This document shows positions 13,150-25,400 of a stretch of 64,000 nt of DNA, in pieces. The stretch comes from Megamerina dolium (taxonomy: Eukaryota; Arthropoda; Insecta; Diptera; Megamerinidae). The notes beneath the pieces were generated by a model. It saw only the letters and a list, made by a program, of their open reading frames with translations. It did no database searches and was not told where the DNA came from. Position 1 is the stretch's first letter; every line of letters begins with the position of its first letter. The translations under genes and the position numbers were made by a program. The stretch spans positions 22,072,057 through 22,136,056 of the forward strand of contig OY978527.1 of NCBI GenBank assembly GCA_963854835.1, written 5' to 3'.

Positions 13150-14395
13150 AACATGGTAATTGGTGGTACCAGATTCCAACATCTCAACATCCACAAAGCG
13201 ACATGGCTGTCTCCAGATCAACGAACAAGAAATCTAATTGATCATGTGGTGATAGACGGAAGCCATGCTTCCAGTGTGATGGACGTGAAATCGATCCGTG
13301 GTGCCAACATCGACTCAGATCACTACCTTGTTGCAGCTAAGGTGCGCACACGTCTATGTGTAGGAAATAACAAGAGAAGTCCCACACAGAGAAAGCTCGA
13401 CGTCAGTAAGCTGCGATCACAAGAGAGAGAGAGAAGAAATTGCCACTCGACTATCGGATCTGCTTATGCAGAACACTCCCACACTTGATGATACATGCTC
13501 ACGGTTGACACATATATCCCACTCCATGACTACTGCTGCCGTGGAGGTAATCGGTTACTAGCGGCCTCTGAGGAATGAGTGGTATGATCAGGAGCATCGC
13601 GACGCTATCGCAGAGAAAGACTCCGCCTACAGAAAAACTCTGAGTGCAGGCGCAACGCGAGCTGTTAAGGAGCGGTACAGAGAGAAAAGGAGTGTAGGCA
13701 GGTAGAATGGCTGCGACCCTGGTCGCTCAAGTAGCAAACAAAATGCCGTTTTGAGCCAAAAGGAGTGTAGAGATACGACTTTTCAGGCGCAAGAAGAGGG
13801 AGTTGGAAAGACGCGAGTGTGAGGAGATAGAGATGAGTACCAACAAGAATGAGACTCGAAAATTCTTCGAAAAGATCAACGCCTGAGTGGCGGTTTAAAT
13901 CCCGGAGCTCCTTCCTGTCGTGACAACAATGGGAATCAGGTTACAGATCTCCAGAGTGTACTGAACTTATGGAAGGGACACTTCTCCACGTTACTGAATG
14001 GCGATGCTACGAACAATTCCGCCAGTGGAGAAGTTTGCCCGATAACCCCAATTATAGTTGATGGTGTTAATGTTCCACCACTCGACTATGACGAGGTTGA
14101 AACGGCCATTTTAAGGCTGAAGCACAACAAAGCTGCAGGTGCTGATGGCCTGCCTGCGAGTTGTTTAAGACCGGAGGCGATGAGCTGCTCGCCTGCATGT
14201 ACCAGCTAATAAGCAGAATATGGTCGGATGAAAGCATTCCTGATGATTGGAGGCGCAGTGTTATATGTCCCGTATATAAAAAAGGAGACCCTACAATTTG
14301 CGCCAACTACCGTGGAATAAGTCTTCTGAGCATCGCATACATGGTCCTATCGAGCTTATTGTGTGAAAGATTGAAGCCCATGCTCAACAATCTGA

Positions 14396-14968
14396 TTGGA
14401 CCTTATCAGTAAATCTACTATCGACCAAATTTTCACGCTGCGCCAAATCCTGGAGAAAACCCAAGAACAACAGATCGACACTCACCACCTATTTGTTGAT
14501 TATAAAGTCGCTTTCGGGAGTGCGGTAAGGGATTACCTCTACGCAACAATGTCTGAGTTCGGTATTCCTGCAAAGCTCATTCGACTTAGTAGAATGACAC
14601 TGCATAACACCTGTTGTGCAGTGAAAATAGGAAAGGATCTCTCCGCACCGTTTAATACCGAACGGGGTTTCAGACAAGGTGATTCGTTATCGAAAACTAC
14701 ACTCTACAAGTCTCTCATCATGTCTGTCTTACCATATCGCGCTGAAGCCTGGACAATTTCCACCTCGGATGGGCGAATACTTGGAGTTTTCGAGAGAAAA
14801 GTTCTACACAAGATCTTTGGGCCTCTTTGCGTTAGTGGCGAGTACCGAATAAGGTACAACCATAAGCTGCATGAGCTGTATGCCTATATTGACATAGTAA
14901 AGCGCATCAACAGGCGCCAGCTAGGGAAGAACAGAGATGGCTGGCGGAGCATGTTATATTCGGCCTAA
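14396..14968 (+). pseudogene. RTE reverse transcriptase fragment lacking YADD
   Basis: A 190-codon frame covers the RT fingers and palm, up to GFRQGDSL, fused in frame to the RT thumb and C-terminal region (FERKVLHKIFGPLCVSGEYR). The in-frame deletion at about 14690 removes the catalytic YADD box, so the protein could not act as a reverse transcriptase even if translated. The upstream part lies in another frame (14161-14412). Confidence 0.8.
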
Positions 14969-14999
14969 ATTGATATTCGGTTGTTATGGCCACATAGTT

Positions 15000-15377
15000 T
15001 TTAGACACAAACTCGTTTGTATATGCAATACATATTAGTGCATATAAATATAAAGCTATGGAGCTGAAACTCAGTACGTAAGGTTTGTTTTAGCAGAGAA
15101 CTAATATAGCTAAAAATAGATGGAATTGGATGGAAATCTATTCTACCTCCCAACATTTTCTTGTTTAGTGGGCCAAATATAGTCTAGAAAACATACTGTT
15201 TAGGTCCTTTTTTTCTGTTGACTAGTATAATTGAACAATATCAATATTTGGAAGTTCAGAAGAATTACTGAATTTCTGGTTTTATGTGGGTACATAGGAA
15301 TTCCGATTGAGACTTATGTGATTAAGTGATTGGAAAAATACATACTAAAAGAGGCGCTATCATGTATTATTTGGGAA
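15000..15377. other. Spacer, nothing recognised
   Basis: Short AT-rich segment between the RTE copy and the foldback structure, with no supported feature. Confidence 0.4.
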
Positions 15378-16606
15378 CAAGTGCAGAATACGGATTCAGA
15401 AGGAAAAAAAAATAAAAAATTGCCTCGGATAGAGCTTCGTTTTGTGAATATAAAAAGTAAAAAATTTGTCTCTGCAAATGCCCATACAAGGCGTGGCTCA
15501 AGGTCAAAGTTCAAAATTGAGGTCGAGATTATTCGATACAGACGTAATTTTTTTCTATAATATGGGTATCATAAGAAAGGTTTTTTAAATACCTTTCTAC
15601 TGATATATATAATTTAATACCCGGTCTTCGGCCGGGCGCTAAAAAAATAACCCTTATAGGCCCGACGCCGGCTTCGCGACCAAGAGTATTTTAGGACAAA
15701 AGCTTTTTTGATAGCCGGCCTTCGGCCGGGCGCAAAAAAAATAACCCTTATAGGCCCGACGCCGGCTTCGCGACCAAAAGTATTTTAGGACAAAAGCTTT
15801 TTTGATAGCCGGCCTTCGGCCGGGCGCTAAAAAAATAACCCTTATAGGCCTCACGCAAGCTTTGCGACCAACGTTTTAGCATTGAAATCTCTTTGTAATA
15901 TTTACTATTGAAATTTTATTAATTAGTTTCGATATTGTATTCACCATCAGGGTAATCTACAACGCAGGGCTCTAACGGATTGTAGAGATTTCCTGCCATT
16001 TTAAAAAAGTTAGTCGATTCAAATAATATATTTATTTTACACAAATTAAGTTCACTCATTTCAATTTGTATTAAAAATCCTTGCTAAAATCAAATCAATT
16101 TTGTCTTACTTGAAGCTAATTCGTAACTTTTGAAATAACGGGACTGAACAGTGTAACCTAAAATTTTTGTATTCGCAATTAACAATAATTTTGCTGGTTG
16201 CGCCAATACACAAACAATGTTGTCTTTATCAGATTAATAAAAGAATTAGTTAATTATACTATTTCATCCTATTAATAGGGGACATTTTCGAAAAAAAAAT
16301 CGGTTTTTACAAAATTTTTATAAAAAATTTATAATTTTCTTCATAACATTTAAAAAGTTAAAAATTCATATAAAATATTATATACCTATAAAAAGGTATT
16401 AAAATTACCTGTGTTTTGATACCCGTATTGTAGAAAAAACTTGTTTGTCTCTCGAGTAATCTCGACCTCAATTTTGAACTTTGACCTTGAACCACGCCTT
16501 GTGTGGACATTTGCAGAGAGAAATTTTTTATTTTTTATATTCACAAAACGAAGCTCTATCCGAGGCAATTTTTTTTTTCCTTCTGAGTCCGTATTCTGCA
16601 CTTATG
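15378..16606. mobile_element. Foldback element with about 220-bp inverted arms
   Basis: The left arm (about 15378-15600) and right arm (about 16385-16606) are long imperfect inverted repeats. They share GTGCAGAATACGGA, TTGCCTCGGATAGAGCTTCG, CACGCCTTG and AGGTCAAAGTTCAAAATTG. The two arms also read as nearly the same peptide (PRIELRFVNIK, HTRRGSRSKFKIEVEI) in mirror orientation, but that is a by-product of the DNA match. The interior of about 780 bp holds a GC-rich tandem repeat (15620-15873). No transposase is visible. It is either a foldback/MITE-like element or a large inverted duplication. Confidence 0.75.
15620..15873. repeat. 94-bp tandem repeat with GC-rich hairpins (about 2.7 units)
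   Basis: The motif GCCCGACGCCGGCTTCGCGA starts at about 15660 and recurs exactly 94 bp later. A third unit, beginning at about 15848, is degraded. Each unit also carries a self-complementary block CCGGCCTTCGGCCGGG that can fold into a UUCG-type tetraloop hairpin. Between them lies AT-rich sequence (TTTTAGGACAAAAGC). The GC content is far above the surrounding DNA. Confidence 0.92.
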
Positions 16607-17640
16607 CCATTATTTGTTTTTCATTTCGCTTTTTTTGCTTGTTTTTTAGAAAAAATACCCAAGAGTATTACATGATCATATTATTATTATTATTAGTTTG
16701 GAGTTTGGAGGAGTGGACTTAGAGTATGGCACTTCGTTTATTATATATCCTGCCTTACTTTATTTCAACATATTCTAGTACCGGCAGTTTTCTTTGAAAA
16801 GATTTCCAGTTTTGATAGATGATAATTCAAACTACGGTGTCCTGTGGCTCATAATAATGCTCAGATTATTATTATTTAAATTGTTGAATTCCTTTAATTG
16901 GTTTAGTTCACAGGTCTCTAAAAATAACTTGAAATGGGAAAAAGCTGGTAAATTTTCTCAGTATAGTTGTTTTTCATATTCTAATTTTTTTGTTTTCGAG
17001 TATAGACATGGAGATCCAGGTCACAGAAGAATTCTGGACATACAAAGAGAATTGGAGCATCCTTCCTGCGAGCTTGTTTGCAAATCATTTTCCCCAACAT
17101 CAATGTGTCACGGAACCCAAAGGATCCAACACCAAACTTTTACATAAACCGAGAGTAGGTCTGTCAAACTATCTGAGCTGTACACAATTTAAGATTTCTA
17201 ACACCTGCGATAAAGAGCTATGCAAATGTAACTTACATTAAATGCAAGACTTTTCCTTTCCTTTTCAGTCGTCGTCGATTAAGCCATGCATTGGTAATAA
17301 ATTCTACATAAATATGAGAAAATCGTAAATGGAGCACCCACTGTACTATCTTATACTGCTGTCTTCACAATGAAGGTAGGATATGGTAGCTACTCTAATA
17401 CTGACATTTTCAACGACAGTGAGGCTGCGATCTAATCTCTTGCGGGAAACCTAATAAAATTTAAAATTTCTTAGATCCCAAGTATCTCTTAATGAGATAT
17501 CGATTCTTTAGAGGAAACACATTGTTTGGATATTGAGTCACAGGGACAATTCGAGTAATATCGAAGCTACCTTTAAATAATAATATTTATCGAGGTTATC
17601 AGAATAAACTTTGCTTTATCGAGGGTAAGCTTGTAGCCTC
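16607..17640. other. Spacer with unassigned small ORFs
   Basis: Two open frames overlap in different phases: 16794-17147 (117 codons) and 16990-17241 (83 codons, beginning MFSSIDMEIQVTEEFW and containing several Cys near its end). Neither matches a family I know, and no splice or promoter evidence supports them. Confidence 0.3.
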
Positions 17641-17649
17641 TTCAAGTTA

Positions 17650-17765
17650 GCACCTACACTCGCCTTTCGTCCAATATAATATCGTGGATTTTATCGAAGA
17701 TTTCTGGTGTTGTGACTTCACCAGAACATTCCGCGTCACTTGTGCTGTCACCACCGCACTAAAAT
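17650..17765 (-). pseudogene. mariner transposase N-terminal remnant
   Basis: On the minus strand, 17752 to 17660 reads STSDAECSGEV and then TTPEIFDKIHDIILDERR before a stop. This is the spacer between the two helix-turn-helix motifs in mariner transposases (pattern DAERSGRP-EVTTPEII-KIHD-VL-DRR). The upstream part, toward higher coordinates, is degraded. The adjoining 17770-18000 belongs to a repeat family also seen at 45630-45900 and 58990-59270, which may be part of the same element. Confidence 0.6.
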
Positions 17766-17769
17766 TTAG

Positions 17770-18010
17770 CAATTGAGTGGTGCATGGCTCCAATCGATGG
17801 TGAAGAGTTTTAAGCTTTTATTTTTTTGCGCTAGTAAATCAACTTTTTCCATTTTTACAGAAATGATTGTAGGTGTCTGCTTTTGGGTGCGTTCATTTGA
17901 AAGATGTCATCTTCCTAATAGGACATTTGCTGGAAGGTTCGCGACAATGATCTTTTCATTAGGAAATTTTAACAGTTACGTTCAGGGAATCTGGATAGTC
18001 AACATTTTCT
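17770..18010. repeat. Interspersed repeat R, copy 1
   Basis: Shares CCAATCGATGGTGAAG, a CAAGCTTTT-like stretch, TTTTTCCATTTTTAC and GGGTGCGTTC.TTTGAAAGATG with 45630-45900 and 58990-59270. It directly adjoins a mariner transposase remnant, so it may be part of that element. This is inference. Confidence 0.5.
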
Positions 18011-19768
18011 CGCCTAAGTGTGTTTGCATTATGGGATCGATCACATAACATAACCTAATATATTAAAGTCAACTTATATGCTTTTCACGTATATAATGAA
18101 TCAACCAACATAATTTTCAACAAAAAAAAATTCCATTCAATTTGGACATTTTAAAAATTCTCATAAGGTCTTTTGTCCCAATTCTATTGTGATTATACAA
18201 TAAAATTTTATTTTAACACATTACTGATGGTCATTAAATGCATTTGTATATTGTGTACTGCATAACTCTCATATTACAGCCTAATGTTTCGAAAATCCAC
18301 ATTACGAACGATTTGTCAAAATTTTCACTCATATTGTTTTACATACGTTCATGTGGGATAGAATAAAGGTCTTTTAAAGATAAAGCTATACTTTGACGAT
18401 GTCTTATATGTACGTCATGCATATATTTATTTATTAAATATACATACTAGTACATGTAACATAATCGTATAACTCATTGATGTAAATGTAAATCACAATG
18501 GAGTGAGTGCACGCACACGTACTGGATTATATGAAATTAGATATATTAGTGTTGCATATCAACTGTTGTAGATTGAAATCGGTCATTTTATGAAGTTTGA
18601 AATATTATTCATATAATATTTGCATCCTTATATTTTTAGCGAGCACATTGTTACCAAATGCATCAGGGTCTTAATAGAAAATATTTGGTTATAGGTAAAA
18701 ATCAAAATTACTGAAAGTTAATTCTAAAAAAGTTGCATGATGATATGTAAACATTATGGAATAATTCAGTTTCATTGCCAACTTCTACCTATCCATAATA
18801 TGTAGTAAGAAGAAGCGAATTCAGCCAGAAAAAATACAACTCTGATATGTATCTGCATACATACTCGTATATATCTTCCTTTCGTTTACATTAATCTTGT
18901 TATTCATGTTCAAAATTTTATTTGTTTTTACTTTGTTGGTCACAAAATGTGACCAGAGTAGTTAGCAAGTAGTCTGTGAGTAGATGACAAGCTTTTTTGT
19001 CTTTCTTATGTCTGCTTTAGCATTTAAGATATAGTCACTCGTAAGTAAGGAGTTGAAAGGAAAATCCAAAATTCTATATAATCTTTCAAAAAAAAAAACT
19101 GTTTCATTTGTTATCACTTACCCTTTCCATAAGTATCAGTAAATCCGACGGTTTCATATTTAAAATTTAAAAAACGAAGAATAACTTCAAATCACTTATA
19201 ATCGTAAAATCTTCATATATTTTCGAATCGCGTCTCAATACACTTCAATTGCGTTTATACCGTTGCTTTAATGTTACTAAGTATTTGTATTTTGTTGCTT
19301 AAATTCCTTCAATTGATTAACAATCATTAATCATTCAGTCGGCTAGAGCAAAATAATTACAAGATTATTTGTATTCAACAGTTAGTGCATAATGAAACAT
19401 ATATATTAGATATATTATATACAAGTACTGTATATAATACATGTATATACATATATATAACAGGTACTATATACTTACTTATACCTACTTATATATTATA
19501 TGCAATAAACTACTCCTTTGGGTTAATCTCTGTATTAAACTTTTATAAAATTTGTTTAAATTAACTTGCAACAATGCACAACGACAATAAGTAAAAAAAT
19601 TGTCCAAAAATTTACACCTTTAATTTTTATCACTATCCTTAATATTGCACTGCTGCTATTTCCACCATTTTTCCACATTTTAATTTTCTCTGTAATCAAA
19701 AAACTTCACCGCTTTCACAGAGAAAATATGTACTTAGTACATATTGTAGGGGTAAAAGCGATTTAAAT
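18010..19768. other. AT-rich spacer, nothing recognised
   Basis: No coding, repeat or RNA feature is supported here. Confidence 0.4.
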
Positions 19769-19899
19769 TCAAATAAATCTATAATTTCTTTTCGTTTCGT
19801 TTATTAAATTATTACATGATGATTTAAAATATTTTTTCACTGCGTTTAATTTAATTAATTTGGTTTTTTCTACCCGAAAAAAAAACTTCTCACTCACAC

Positions 19900-20080
19900 T
19901 GACTGACTGACTGGACATACACAACGCAAAGGAATGCGATCGAGAACGAGTGACAACGACAACGACAATGAAATGAAGTGAAAGCCTCGCACACACTGAT
20001 TGGTTAGTTGGTAGGTTGGTTAGTAGCTGCTTGGTGTAGGTAACTACAGTCGTATGCGACCAGTCAACCATTTTATCGAT
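19900..20080 (-). promoter_or_regulatory. Possible promoter/5' UTR-like segment
   Basis: On the minus strand the sequence is comparatively GC-rich. It has repeated Initiator-like TCAGTC/TCAGTG words (CAGTCAGTCAGTCAGTGTG) and GTCGTTGTCGTTGTC runs typical of fly 5' untranslated leaders. A 100-codon frame (20071 to 19769) starts ATGGTTGACTGG but has low-complexity content and no domain. No splice donor or coding exon could be attached. Very tentative. Confidence 0.2.
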
Positions 20081-20099
20081 TCTTGAAATTAAAATTGAA

Positions 20100-22400
20100 A
20101 TATCATTTGATAATCGTGTAGTTTCAAATTGTTTTGCAATTACATATAGTATTATATCAATTGCAACTATAACTCAGTAGTTCATAATTTCAAGGACCGC
20201 TATAATTAAAAAAAATTTCAAAAAATCTAATTTTTAACAATAACTCAGACTAACAATGTTTTTTCAACAAAGCAAACATGGTACAATGTTGAAAGAGGGT
20301 AATATACACCCATACACCACCGCTCCATTTACGGCATTTTAAATTACGACACTTTTCGATTCACGACCCATAATGTGATACCGGCAATAAAGTCCAAGCA
20401 ATAAACTTATTCACCATTATTGCTACTTTTATTCGTTTTAATATTCGATATTATTTCAATTTTATTTGCAATACTGTCGAAAAATATAACATAAACTTGA
20501 TTGCAAAAATGGTTTGACATGAATACATTTTACCATACAGTTCATACCAGTTTGGGCCATACTCTGTATTATTGTCGCAAAGATGCTTCGACATTATGCA
20601 TTTGACTTTGATACATTAAACTGACCTTACAGCACACCATTTTTCTTGAAGCCTTAATTTTTGAGATATTATTACAAAAATTCATTAGTTCCTAATTCAC
20701 GTAGTCTTTAGACCAATATTATGCACGTCGTCACAGCCATTAGTTGTCGTTTTTAATACAAAATTGAAATGGGATTATTATATACAAAAATATAATGGTT
20801 CCAATTAAATTTCAATCCATTTGTATCCAACTAATCGACTCGACATACCTAGACCGTATAGGTGCAGGAAAAAAAATTAGAGGTGCAACAATATAAACAA
20901 TTTTTTCCAAAGAAAGTTATATTCCATTTAGAATTTTTTCTATTCGAATTTCTATGTCGATAAATTAAAATAGATAGAGGTTTGAAACTTGAAGAAAAGT
21001 CATACCTTGTAAAATTCGGAATAGTTTTAATTCCTATATTTCACCACGAACTTAGTAAATTAAATTTAGTAATCTGATTTTTCAAAGATTTTTTGAATGA
21101 ATTTATTTCAATAATTTTTTTAAGCCAAAAATTTGAAAAACCAATTATTTTTCAGTCGGGAATCTTTTTACACGAATACATTTTGAACTGAGAAAAGTTA
21201 TATATAGTTTTGTATAAGTTATACAAATCTACAAAAAATCGCTAATGGTAGATTTTTATGTTCATTTCTGGCATTCAAATGCAAATAGAACAAAACTAGA
21301 GCTTGCATGGGATGTAATTTATTCAACAAAAATTGTTCGCACATCACCGGCATTAAGAACTATTACCATGGGCATTATGTGTGCAATGAAAAAACTTAGA
21401 ATTGTTGCACTGTGATATTTTTATATAAACAATTTTGAAATTACGCTTATGCACACACTACTTTCTGGCAAGTTTTTGTCTTTATATAAATACTGAAAAA
21501 AATATAATCAACCATCAATTAATGAAGTGGTCATAGTAAAACGGAATACAATATTTTCAAAACTGATATAGGCCAACTGTTATTCAAGAATTTTAATTTC
21601 GTTTACTGGGATATTAGAAAAATCATGAATGGTTGCAATTCTTCCATGTGTGTAACTTTATAAAAAAGTTCAACAAAAGCAACAACAGCAGTCAAAACCG
21701 TAAGATAGAGCATACGCAGTTTAAAAGCTCACTTTGCTCCTTCTCTGCATAGTCACACTTCTACTTTAAATCGCTCTTGGTGTAGGTATGTATATAAAGC
21801 TTGTTACAAGTTAAATATGTGTATTGTGCGTTGGTGTTGATTATTGACATTAGATGAGACGGGTGTATGATATGAGAAGAAGTACTAATAAGACACACGA
21901 CAATACACAGCCACACACAACAAAAACGACAACGTTGGTGAAAGTTTACGGAAACGTAAAGCTAACATACTTGTATGCATATAGACAAGTATATATCCAT
22001 ACGTACATTGAAATTTGCATGTAGACATATAAACACGCGCACGTACTCATACATGCATACATATTATATATGTATAAGTGTATGCATAAAATTTTTATTT
22101 GGTATTCGTAAATATAAATTCGTTTATTCGTTCTTTCGCTCGTTCGACAATGTTCGTTTGAATTGTCCTTGCGACAGTGTTGTCCTTTTGATTCAGTTCA
22201 AAATGTATTAAATTGATATGGAATAAAAACATTATGGAGGAAATAGTATAACTTTTTTTTTTTTTTTTTAAGTAAGACAATTTCTTGCTCACAAATTAGA
22301 CGAGCAATAAAACTAAATTATATCAAAATAAAAGAAAAGAGAGTTTAGTGAATTGACATTCTGTGTACGCTTCACACTTCGTTTCAACCAACTCAATATT
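20100..22400. other. AT-rich spacer, nothing recognised
   Basis: Only short unconvincing open frames are present. A poly-A run on the minus strand (T-run at 22253-22270) is the only notable feature. Confidence 0.4.
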
Positions 22401-25400
22401 ATTTTTTTAGAAAATTAAAAGGACAAATAATTTGTGGTCTTCCTTAAAAATTTGGTAATTCTTTTGACAATTAAAAATTACTATGAAAAGTGCATGAAAA
22501 GTCTCTGTGACAAGTTTTGGAAAAATTTATGCCAAAAGATTTCTGTCATTCGATATAGGCGAAGATAAGTAGGTTCTTTTTAACAGAGTCTGCCTGCAAG
22601 TAAAACACAGTCAACTTTTTTTGTAATCGATTTTTTATGTTTGTATTTTGATGTATTCCATTTGAAAAATCACTTAAACAATTAACATCAGTTAGAGATT
22701 TAAAAAATTGCCTTGAATAAGATTGTGAAAGAGCTCTGTCAATGTTACAAAAGCTCTGCCGTTCGGTATCGGATAGAATAAGTAGATTTCTTCAATAGCA
22801 TAACCAGCATGAAAGAGCTTTCGAAGAAGATTTTCTTGGAACTCAATTTTGAAGAATTTTATTATTGTTGTTTTTAGTTGAATGCGTATTACATTTTAAA
22901 AGTCTTCTGGCATTTAAAAATTTGGCATGAATAAACTTCTGAAAGTGTTCTGTGACAAAACTCAGAAATATTGAAAATTCCGTAATATGTGTAAGAGTTT
23001 TAGTACAGATCAAATTTAAAACAAAAAACCAGCCTAAATTTTTAAAAATAGGTTCTTGATGAACTTTGTTTTTTTTTCTCTATTTCCACATGTATCATAT
23101 TTAAAAGTGCCAGGCTTCTGAAAGAGCTCTATAACAAAGCACAGAAATATTGATGTCACAAGCATTCTGCTTTTCGGCGTATATAAGTAGATCCCATACA
23201 ATTTTGGAAGGAAAATTATTAATATCTCACAGTAAAAATATATTTGCTGATATCCGAATGAACCAACATTTATTAAAAGCTCTTTTAACTAACAGGCTTT
23301 TAGAATTTATGTGCCTGTCAAAATTAATTCCGTTTCAAAAACATTAGTAATTATACTTTTAGCTAACAGCCTGTTAGCCAATTACACACAAAAGAATTAG
23401 AGAAAAATACTTTACACTAATATCTCTGATTCCATGTACAAAAATATTTCTTGCTGATTGACATATGCCAACGAATCAATCTGTAATTCAAAATTATTTC
23501 TAAATAAATATACCGAATTTTACAGAATTGTGTGAAACGATGCAAGAAAAAGAAAAAAGATCAGAGAAGAAACAACTTGGAGGAGGAGAAAAATAATCTA
23601 ATCGATATTGTAAGTCAGTGACCACATTTTAAAGTCGACATCATCATATTCTTTTATTGGATTTCTATGCCTGTTAGTTTTTTAGGTCTTTTAACAAGTT
23701 GTTAGCACTAAAAGTGATTGGTGAAATTTTGCTATTTTAGATTTTGACAGTCTGGTAAATTTTAAAATTGATTGGTGAACCGGGCATGAGAATTTTTAAG
23801 ATTGATTTTCTCGAACACAAAATTATTTTACGGCCCATTACGATTAATAACATAGTATAAACTAATGAATACACCCCTACGATCTAGTCACCCCCTATTT
23901 AAAATTGCTAATAATGCATTAGTAGATCTACCAGCCCCTATTAATATCTCAGCTTGATGAAATTTTTTTAGAAAATTAAAAGGACAAATAATTTGTGGTC
24001 TTCCTTAAAAATTTGGTAATTCTTTTGACAATTAAAAATTACTATGAAAAGTGCATGAAAAGTCTCTGTGACAAGTTTTGGAAAAATTTATGCCAGAAGA
24101 TTTCTGTCATTCGATATAGGCGAAGATAAGTAGGTTCTTTTTAACAGAGTCTGCCTGCAAGTAAAACACAGTCAACTTTTTTTGTAATCGATTTTTTATG
24201 TTTGTATTTTGATGTATTCCATTTGAAAAATCACTTAAACAATTAACATCAGTTAGAGATTTAAAAAATTGCCTTGAATAAGATTGTGAAAGAGCTCTGT
24301 CAATGTTACAAAAGCTCTGCCGTTCGGTATCGGATAGAATAAGTAGATTTCTTCAATAGCATAACCAGCATGAAAGAGCTTTCGAAGAAGATTTTCTTGG
24401 AACTCAATTTTGAAGAATTTTATTATTGTTGTTTTTAGTTGAATGCGTATTACATTTTAAAAGTCTTCTGGCATTTAAAAATTTGGCATGAATAAACTTC
24501 TGAAAGTGTTCTGTGACAAAACTCAGAAATATTGAAAATTCCGTAATATGTGTAAGAGTTTTAGTACAGATTAAATTTAAAACAAAAAACCAGCCTAAAT
24601 TTTTAAAAATAGGTTCTTGATGAACTTTGTTTTTTTTTCTCTATTTCCACATGTATCATATTTAAAAGTGCCAGGCTTCTGAAAGAGCTCTATAACAAAG
24701 CACAGAAATATTGATGTCACAAGCATTCTGCTTTTCGGCGTATATAAGTAGATCCCATACAATTTTGGAAGGAAAATTATTAATTTCTCACAGTAAAAAT
24801 ATATTTGCTGATATCCGAATGAACCAACATTTATTAAAAGCTCTTTTAACTAACAGGCTTTTAGAATTTATGTGCCTGTCAAAATTAATTCCGTTTCAAA
24901 AACATTAGTAATTATACTTTTAGCTAACAGCCTGTTAGCCAATTACACACAAAAGAATTAGAGAAAAATACTTTACACTAATATCTCTGATTCCATGTAC
25001 AAAAATATTTCTTGCTGATTGACATATGCCAACGAATCAATCTGTAATTCAAAATTATTTCTAAATAAATTTACCGAATTTTACAGAATTGTGTGAAACG
25101 ATGCAAGAAAAAGAAAAAAGATCAGAGAAGAAACAACTTGGAGGAGGAGAAAAATAATCTAATCGATATTGTAAGTCAGTGACCACATTTTAAAGTCGAC
25201 ATCATCATATTCTTTTATTGGATTTCTATGCCTGTTAGTTTTTTAGGTCTTTTAACAAGTTGTTAGCACTAAAAGTGATTGGTGAAATTTTGCTATTTTA
25301 GATTTTGACAGTCTGGTAAATTTTAAAATTGATTGGTGAACCGGGCATGAGAATTTTTAAGATTGATTTTCTCGAACACAAAATTATTTTACGGCCCATT

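Larger units (their letters stand above)
12260..14990 (+). mobile_element. RTE-clade LINE, copy 1, internally deleted
   Basis: A non-LTR retrotransposon that copies itself by target-primed reverse transcription. From 12640 a frameshifted AP-endonuclease domain runs to about 13340. It includes DITALQEMRWTGQG, SLTCAHAPTDEKD, NIVLGDFNARVGKEGTFGPT and SDHYLVAAKV. The reverse transcriptase starts at about 14088 (KHNKAAGADGLP) and continues through NYRGISLLSIAYMVLSSLLC, IDQIFTLRQILEKTQEQQID, LFVDYKVAF and GFRQGDSLS at about 14690. There the frame jumps straight to KTTLYKSLIMSVLPYRAEAW, so the YADD catalytic core is deleted. The C-terminus runs to 14968. The GC-richer leader from about 12260 to 12640 is probably the 5' UTR. 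Stops and shifts make it inactive. Confidence 0.87.

Noticed and set aside
16990..17241. A Cys-containing 83-codon frame as a secreted peptide
   Set aside because: No signal peptide, an internal start among overlapping frames, and no family resemblance.
19769..20071. A 100-codon minus-strand gene
   Set aside because: Low-complexity composition that looks like an untranslated leader, with no domain and no splice donor; kept only as a weak promoter-like note.
23150..23347. A 65-codon frame repeated at 23150, 24711, 26272 and 27833 as a multicopy gene
   Set aside because: Its conservation follows from the near-identity of the whole 1561-bp unit. It has no motif, no codon-position bias in the few differences (one is an Asn to Ile change) and no promoter evidence.
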